Below the pieces are notes generated by a model. It had not been told where the DNA came from and did no database searches. It saw only the letters and a list, made by a program, of their open reading frames with translations. The translations under genes were made by a program, and so were the position numbers. 9,197 bases of DNA from an uncultured Alphaproteobacteria bacterium (GTDB taxonomy: Bacteria; Pseudomonadota; Alphaproteobacteria; Minwuiales; Minwuiaceae): contig CAJYBQ010000087.1 of NCBI GenBank assembly GCA_913064755.1, forward strand, positions 1 to 9,197. The letters run 5' to 3'. Position 1 is the first letter of the stretch. Each line of letters starts with the position of its first letter. Positions 5,688 through 9,197 of the stretch are shown here, in pieces.

Positions 5688-6149
5688 ATGCGTACGTTTG
5701 ATCTCTCACCCCTGCTTCGCAACACTGTCGGCTTCGATCGCTTTGACCGGCTCTTCGACACGGCCTTCAATGCCGCCGACGGCCAGTCTTTCCCGGCCTA
5801 TGACATCGTTCGCCACGATGACGACAAGTATCGCATCACCCTGGCGGTCGCCGGGTACAGCGCCGAAGAACTCGAAATCAACCAGGAAGGCCGCGCGCTG
5901 ACCATCACCGGCAAGGCCGATGAAGCGCCTGTCGCCGAAGGTGGCGAAGCCCCCGCGTTCCTGCATCGTGGCATCGCCCGCCGCGCCTTCACGCGCCGCT
6001 TCCACCTGGCCGACACGGTGAAGGTTGTCGATGCGGACCTGCAGAACGGCCTGCTGCATATCGAACTGGTCAACGAGATCCCGGAGGCGGAGAAGCCCCG
6101 GACGATCAGCATCGGTTCCTCGCAGAAGCAGCTCTCCCAGGCCGCGTAA
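5688..6149 (+). CDS. Small heat-shock protein Hsp20 (IbpA-like)
   Basis: A 153-residue cytoplasmic chaperone that binds unfolding proteins without ATP and holds them for Hsp70/ClpB refolding. The N-terminus MRTFDLSPLLRNTVGFDRFDRLFD is typical of the IbpA branch. The alpha-crystallin domain covers about 36-130: YDIVRHDDDKYRITLAVAGYS, then FLHRGIARRAFTRRF and the ADLQNGLLHIEL motif (116-127). The C-terminal IxI anchor is present as I140-S-I142. The frame is open further upstream (to 5613), but I chose the ATG at 5688. It has a strong Shine-Dalgarno (GGAGGA, 5676-5681) and the conserved N-terminus, and the upstream part is a folded leader. The gene stands alone between two terminators. Regulation is likely dual: an RpoH-type promoter and a ROSE-like thermometer. 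Confidence 0.95.
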   Translation: MRTFDLSPLLRNTVGFDRFDRLFDTAFNAADGQSFPAYDIVRHDDDKYRITLAVAGYSAEELEINQEGRALTITGKADEAPVAEGGEAPAFLHRGIARRAFTRRFHLADTVKVVDADLQNGLLHIELVNEIPEAEKPRTISIGSSQKQLSQAA

Positions 6150-6199
6150 TGCCGGCGAACCAGCCAGCCTGAGAAATCAGCGACCTGGTAGATGAATGG

Positions 6200-6240
6200 A
6201 AGCCCGCGTCGAGACCTTCGGCGCGGGCTTCTCGTCTTTC
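6200..6240 (+). terminator. Hairpin terminator of hsp20
   Basis: AAGCCCGCG (6200-6208) pairs with CGCGGGCTT (6222-6230), and the stem continues inside with T·G and CGA/TCG. The tail CTTCTCGTCTTTC is T-rich but broken, so termination may be partial. The opposing nnrU-like gene ends at 6261, so the same stem could act on both converging transcripts. Confidence 0.72.
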
Positions 6241-6260
6241 GGGAGTGTCGGCAATGGCGC

Positions 6261-6950
6261 TCAGGGCAGCGGGTCGACGCCCATGATCACCGGGTGCAGG
6301 TGCAGGAAGCCGACGAAGGCGATGACCGCAATCGCCAGGCGCCACCAGCCGAGTTCCCGCAATGACAGGTGATTGCGGCCCTGCAGGATGGCCAGGAACG
6401 GAATGATGGATGTGACGGCGCTGTAGCGTGCCCAGGCTTCCGGGTCCGCCTTGCGCCGCCTGGCATCGATCAACAGCGTGCCCGCCGCCGCCAGCAGCAG
6501 GAACCCGCCGAAGAAGATCAGGGCGTTGTAGTCACCGCGCACCAGCATGTGGGCCAGCCCCCAGATCACGACCGACACCAGGAAGGGATGGCGGGTGATG
6601 CGCATGAAACCGCGCGCCGGGTCACCGGTCGCCGCGACGGACTGGCCGACGGCCGTGGGATTGGGCTGTGTCTGGCCGCCGATGAACAGCACGAAGCCGA
6701 GCAGGATCAGTGCCGCCGCGACATAGTTCATGATGTAGGGCTGGTACCAGAAATAGCCGCTGAACTCGGCGGCGTTGAACGCCATCACCACCCAGACGAT
6801 GCCGGCGAGAGAGGCAAGTGAATAGAGGCCGAGATAGCCCTTCTCACCGACCACCCCGACGATGCGGCCCCGCAGGGCACTGGACGGCACGATGTGTATG
6901 GCCAGGAAAGCGATCATGGCGATGAAGAGATGCGTTGTCGTTCCGGTCAT
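6261..6950 (-). CDS. NnrU family integral membrane protein
   Basis: A 229-residue inner-membrane protein with about six or seven hydrophobic segments (roughly 7-21, 39-57, 75-92, 122-137, 142-160, 176-190, 202-221). The family signature is visible: MRITRHPFLVSVVIWGLAHMLVRGD at 116-140 with the RHP histidine H121, then the FFGGF segment. The C-terminal cytoplasmic-like DPEAWARYSAVTSIIPF is also typical. NnrU was named for nitrate/nitrite reductase regulation in some bacteria, and the family includes plant zeta-carotene isomerase (a heme enzyme). No denitrification or carotenoid gene is in view, so the role here is open. Its ATG at 6950 lies 3 bases after the stop of the preceding gene, with no strong Shine-Dalgarno, which suggests coupled translation as last gene of the operon. 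Confidence 0.85.
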   Translation of the reverse strand: MTGTTTHLFIAMIAFLAIHIVPSSALRGRIVGVVGEKGYLGLYSLASLAGIVWVVMAFNAAEFSGYFWYQPYIMNYVAAALILLGFVLFIGGQTQPNPTAVGQSVAATGDPARGFMRITRHPFLVSVVIWGLAHMLVRGDYNALIFFGGFLLLAAAGTLLIDARRRKADPEAWARYSAVTSIIPFLAILQGRNHLSLRELGWWRLAIAVIAFVGFLHLHPVIMGVDPLP

Positions 6951-6953
6951 GCC

Positions 6954-7313
6954 CTACCCCACGTCGTTTGCGGCGAGCCTGTTCGCTGCCACCGGTTCGC
7001 CTGGATACCCTGTCGCGGCAGCATCGCCTGATGAAACGCCGGTGACGCCGACCAGGTTCCGCCCGCGATCCGTCAGGCGGCAGACCAGCCAGTCGGGCTT
7101 GATCGGGTTGGCGAACCAGGGGGTGGCAAGCCCCCGCGCGATGCAGGCATGGACGATTTCCACCGGCACCGCCTGCCCCTGCTCGTCGAACAGCGGCAGC
7201 TTGCCGCCGGGCTGGGTCAGCCCCCGCGCCAGGTACCGCAGTTGCGCCGCCGTGGCGACACCGCCGGAACCGGAGGTATCGCCTGAAATCGTGATCGAAG
7301 AATCCGCTGCCAT
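6954..7313 (-). CDS. Conserved-looking hypothetical protein, 119 aa
   Basis: I do not recognise a named family. After a flexible Ser/Gly/Thr-rich start (1-20), TAAQLRYLARGL (21-32) and VEIVHACIARGLATPWFANPIKPDWLVCRLTDRGRNLVG (51-89) look like a small winged-helix-type fold: a helix, then a strand-like WLVCRLTDRGR similar to the end of DNA-binding or phage-repressor-like domains. The tail (90-119) is low in structure. No signal peptide or membrane segment is seen. It lies between the hydrolase (26 bases upstream) and the NnrU-like gene (3 bases downstream), which argues that it is a real gene in the operon. There is no good Shine-Dalgarno at the ATG, so the start could be further in. Confidence 0.68.
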   Translation of the reverse strand: MAADSSITISGDTSGSGGVATAAQLRYLARGLTQPGGKLPLFDEQGQAVPVEIVHACIARGLATPWFANPIKPDWLVCRLTDRGRNLVGVTGVSSGDAAATGYPGEPVAANRLAANDVG

Positions 7314-7339
7314 GGGCCGGAGGATAGATCAGATCGCGA

Positions 7340-8146
7340 TCAAGCTGGATCGTTTTCGGCAGCAATTGCGGCGACAAATGCGCCGATGGCGGCAAGGGTC
7401 CGTTCCGGCTGGTCCTTCTGCGGTGCATGTCCGCAGTCCGGCAGCATCAGCGATTGCGGTTCCACGTGGCCGCCCTGCCTGATTCCGGCGACGATCCCGT
7501 CCACCTGGGCAGCGGTGCCATAGGCATCATCCACGCCCTGCATGACCAGGACGGGAACGCGGATGGCAGGCAGGAATTCTTCCAGGTTCCAGTGCTTGAA
7601 CGCCGGGTTGAGCCAGGAATCGGCCCAGCCCCGAAAGGCGCAGTCCACGTTGCTGCCGTGATGCCGGGCCAGCGCGTCACGCAGCTTGCCCGAAGCATAG
7701 GCGTCATTGGCCAGCGTGATGGACTGCACGCTCACGTCCTCGATGAAGATATGCGCGGCCATCGTGACCACGCCCTTCAGGTCAGGCCCGGCAACGGAAC
7801 CGGCATGGATCAGCGCGATGGAACCGCCATCGGAATGGCCGATCAAGACGTGCGGGCCCACGTCCAGACATGCCAGCAGTTCGGGCAGGACGTCGCGGGC
7901 ATCATCATGCATGTAGCTGATTGGCCGCGGCAGATCACAGGCGGCGGAACGACCGTAGCCATGTCGGCTGTAGGCCAGCACCCTGCACCGGGTCGCCTGC
8001 GCCAGCGCATCGGGGAAGTCACGCCAGAGGTCGACGCAGCCCATGCCTTCGTGCAGCAGGACCAGGGTCAGCACGCTGTCGGGCGGACCGTACCAGCGGT
8101 ATTCGATGTCACCGCCCTTCAGGGGCGCAAACCCGCTCACGCCCAT
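7340..8146 (-). CDS. Alpha/beta hydrolase
   Basis: A 268-residue soluble serine hydrolase of the alpha/beta fold. The oxyanion-hole LLHEG lies at 30-34, the nucleophile elbow GHSDGGS at 103-109 (S105), the acid in GVDDAYG at 204-210 (D206 or D207), and the histidine in CGHAPQKDQP at 238-247 (H240). Residues AYSRHGYGRS (58-67) and IEDVSVQSI (135-143, lid region) are typical of the sub-group. It probably cleaves an ester or thioester. Hydrolases of this kind are often next to benzoate-CoA ligases, where they may act on an aromatic or acyl-CoA compound; this is inferred. Its ATG begins 1 base after the ligase stop (TGA C ATG), with no separate Shine-Dalgarno, so translation is likely coupled. 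No signal peptide is present. Confidence 0.92.
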   Translation of the reverse strand: MGVSGFAPLKGGDIEYRWYGPPDSVLTLVLLHEGMGCVDLWRDFPDALAQATRCRVLAYSRHGYGRSAACDLPRPISYMHDDARDVLPELLACLDVGPHVLIGHSDGGSIALIHAGSVAGPDLKGVVTMAAHIFIEDVSVQSITLANDAYASGKLRDALARHHGSNVDCAFRGWADSWLNPAFKHWNLEEFLPAIRVPVLVMQGVDDAYGTAAQVDGIVAGIRQGGHVEPQSLMLPDCGHAPQKDQPERTLAAIGAFVAAIAAENDPA

Positions 8147-8147
8147 G

Positions 8148-9197
8148 TCAGTCGCGCAGCTTGAACCGCTGGGTCTTGCCCGTTGCGGTCTTCGGCAGTT
8201 CCTTCACGAACCTGATCCAGCGCGGATACTTGTAGGGTGCCAGGTGTTCCTTCACGAAGGCCTGCAACTCTGCCTGCAGGGCGCTGTCCCCCTCGCGCCC
8301 CTCGACCAGGATGACATAGGCCTCCGGCTTGATCAGGTCGTCATGATCGGCGCGTCCCACGACGGCCGCTTCGACCACCGCATCATGCGCGGCCAGGGCC
8401 TGTTCCACCTCGAACGGGGAAACCCAGATGCCGCTGACCTTCAGCATGTCGTCGGACCGGCCCTGGTAGGTGTGGAAGCCATCCGCATCGACCGCATACT
8501 TGTCGCCGGTACGGGTCCAGGGACCGTGGAACGTGTCCATGCTCTTGGCCCGCTGGTTCCAGTAACAGAAGGCCGCCGACGGTCCCTTGACCCACAGGTC
8601 GCCGATCTCTCCTTCCGCGACCGGGCTGCCGTCTTCCGCCGTCAGCTTCACCTCGTACCCCGGCACCGGCTTGCCGGTGGTGCCGTATTTCATGTCGCCG
8701 GGACGGTTGGAGAGAAAGATGTGCAGCATTTCGGTGGACCCGATGCCGTCCAGGATGTCCGCGCCGAACCGTTCGAACCAGCGCTCCCCGATGTCACGCG
8801 GCAGGGCTTCGCCGGCAGAGACACACAGGCACGGCCGGGCCGATCCCTTCTAACGATCCAGGGCCGGTTCGGCCAGCGGCCCGGCGTACAGCGTCGGGAC
8901 GCCGTAGAATACCGACTGGTCGTGTTCCCGCATTCGCTGCATCACGCTGTCGGGTGTCGGACGCTCGGCCATGAGCACGGCCGTCCCACCGGCATAGAGG
9001 GGAAAGGTCATGCCGTTGCCGAGGCCGTAGGCGAAGAACAGCTTGGCAGCGGAAAAGACCGTGTCGTCCTGGGTCAGCCCAAGCACTTCCTGCCCGTACA
9101 GCACTGCCGTGTTCACCAGGTGCGACTGCAGATGCACCGCCCCCTTGGGCCGCCCGGTCGACCCGGAACTGTAGAGCCAGAACCCCGGTTCATCGGC
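8148..9197 (-). pseudogene. Benzoate-CoA ligase family protein, interrupted by an amber codon; 5' end outside window
   Basis: AMP-forming acyl-CoA ligase that would activate benzoate or a related aromatic acid to its CoA thioester. Reading from the right edge, ADEPGFWLYSSGSTGRPKG contains the adenylate-binding loop. FYGVPTLYAGPLAEPALDR follows, then TAG at 8850-8852. The same frame goes on without shift: KGSARPCLCVSAGEALPRD, DGIGSTEMLHIFLSN (substrate/AMP motif), GDKYAVDADGFHTYQGRSDDMLKVSG (hinge) and PKTATGKTQRFKLRD with the catalytic lysine near the C-terminus. The alignment length around the stop looks normal, so one base change explains it. Either half alone would be inactive. A sequencing error, a true recent loss or amber read-through all remain possible. 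The N-terminal half lies beyond the window. It heads the minus-strand operon. Confidence 0.82.

Noticed and set aside
6369..6821. A plus-strand frame opposite the NnrU gene
   Set aside because: It is charged and low in structure and mirrors a well-formed membrane protein.
7427..8164. A 245-codon plus-strand frame opposite the hydrolase
   Set aside because: It shadows the alpha/beta hydrolase, which has its complete catalytic triad on the minus strand.
1..9197. CRISPR array, insertion sequence, integrase, prophage or toxin-antitoxin pair
   Set aside because: No regular spaced repeats, transposase motifs or terminal inverted repeats were seen. The tRNA is not followed by an integrase or a duplicated tRNA 3' end.

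Overview
The window reads as ordinary chromosome of a high-GC alphaproteobacterium. Coding is GC-rich, with long antisense open frames. The ribosomal protein L31 lacks zinc cysteines, the class II ribonucleotide reductase has the long alphaproteobacterial form, and the Hsp20 gene has a rhizobial-type RNA thermometer leader. A Rhodospirillales-like host is my guess; nothing in the sequence fixes the genus. No mobile element, CRISPR array, integrase or phage gene is visible.

Layout from left to right. At 1-230 (minus) is the N-terminal part of an enoyl-CoA hydratase/isomerase family protein that runs off the left edge. A gene-poor stretch with inverted repeats follows, then a rho-independent terminator (584-618, minus) that ends the largest gene, the B12-dependent ribonucleotide reductase nrdJ (677-4402, minus). 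Upstream of nrdJ are two NrdR-like boxes 42 bp apart, overlapping a weak candidate promoter. A second gene-poor stretch (about 4561-4926) contains a CACGTG-centred near-palindrome and a small repeat cluster that forms two hairpins. A tRNA-Leu(CAA) gene lies at 4927-5013 (minus) with its own promoter.

On the plus strand, rpmE (L31) at 5242-5463 has a strong terminator. Next comes an hsp20 gene (5688-6149) with a heat-shock-like promoter and a leader of three consecutive hairpins. The last hairpin masks the Shine-Dalgarno sequence with the UUGCU-type pairing typical of ROSE elements. A hairpin terminator follows the gene.

From 6261 to the right edge four genes on the minus strand are closely packed: a benzoate-CoA ligase family gene (5' end outside the window), an alpha/beta hydrolase, a small unrecognised protein and an NnrU family membrane protein. 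The gaps are 1, 26 and 3 bases, so they probably form one transcript. The ligase has an in-frame amber codon at 8850-8852 in otherwise intact sequence, so it is a recent pseudogene, a sequencing error or a read-through case.

The clearest results of the hunt are the ROSE-like thermometer, the NrdR box pair, the amber-interrupted ligase and the paired hairpin repeats beside tRNA-Leu. I found no convincing new multi-gene system.
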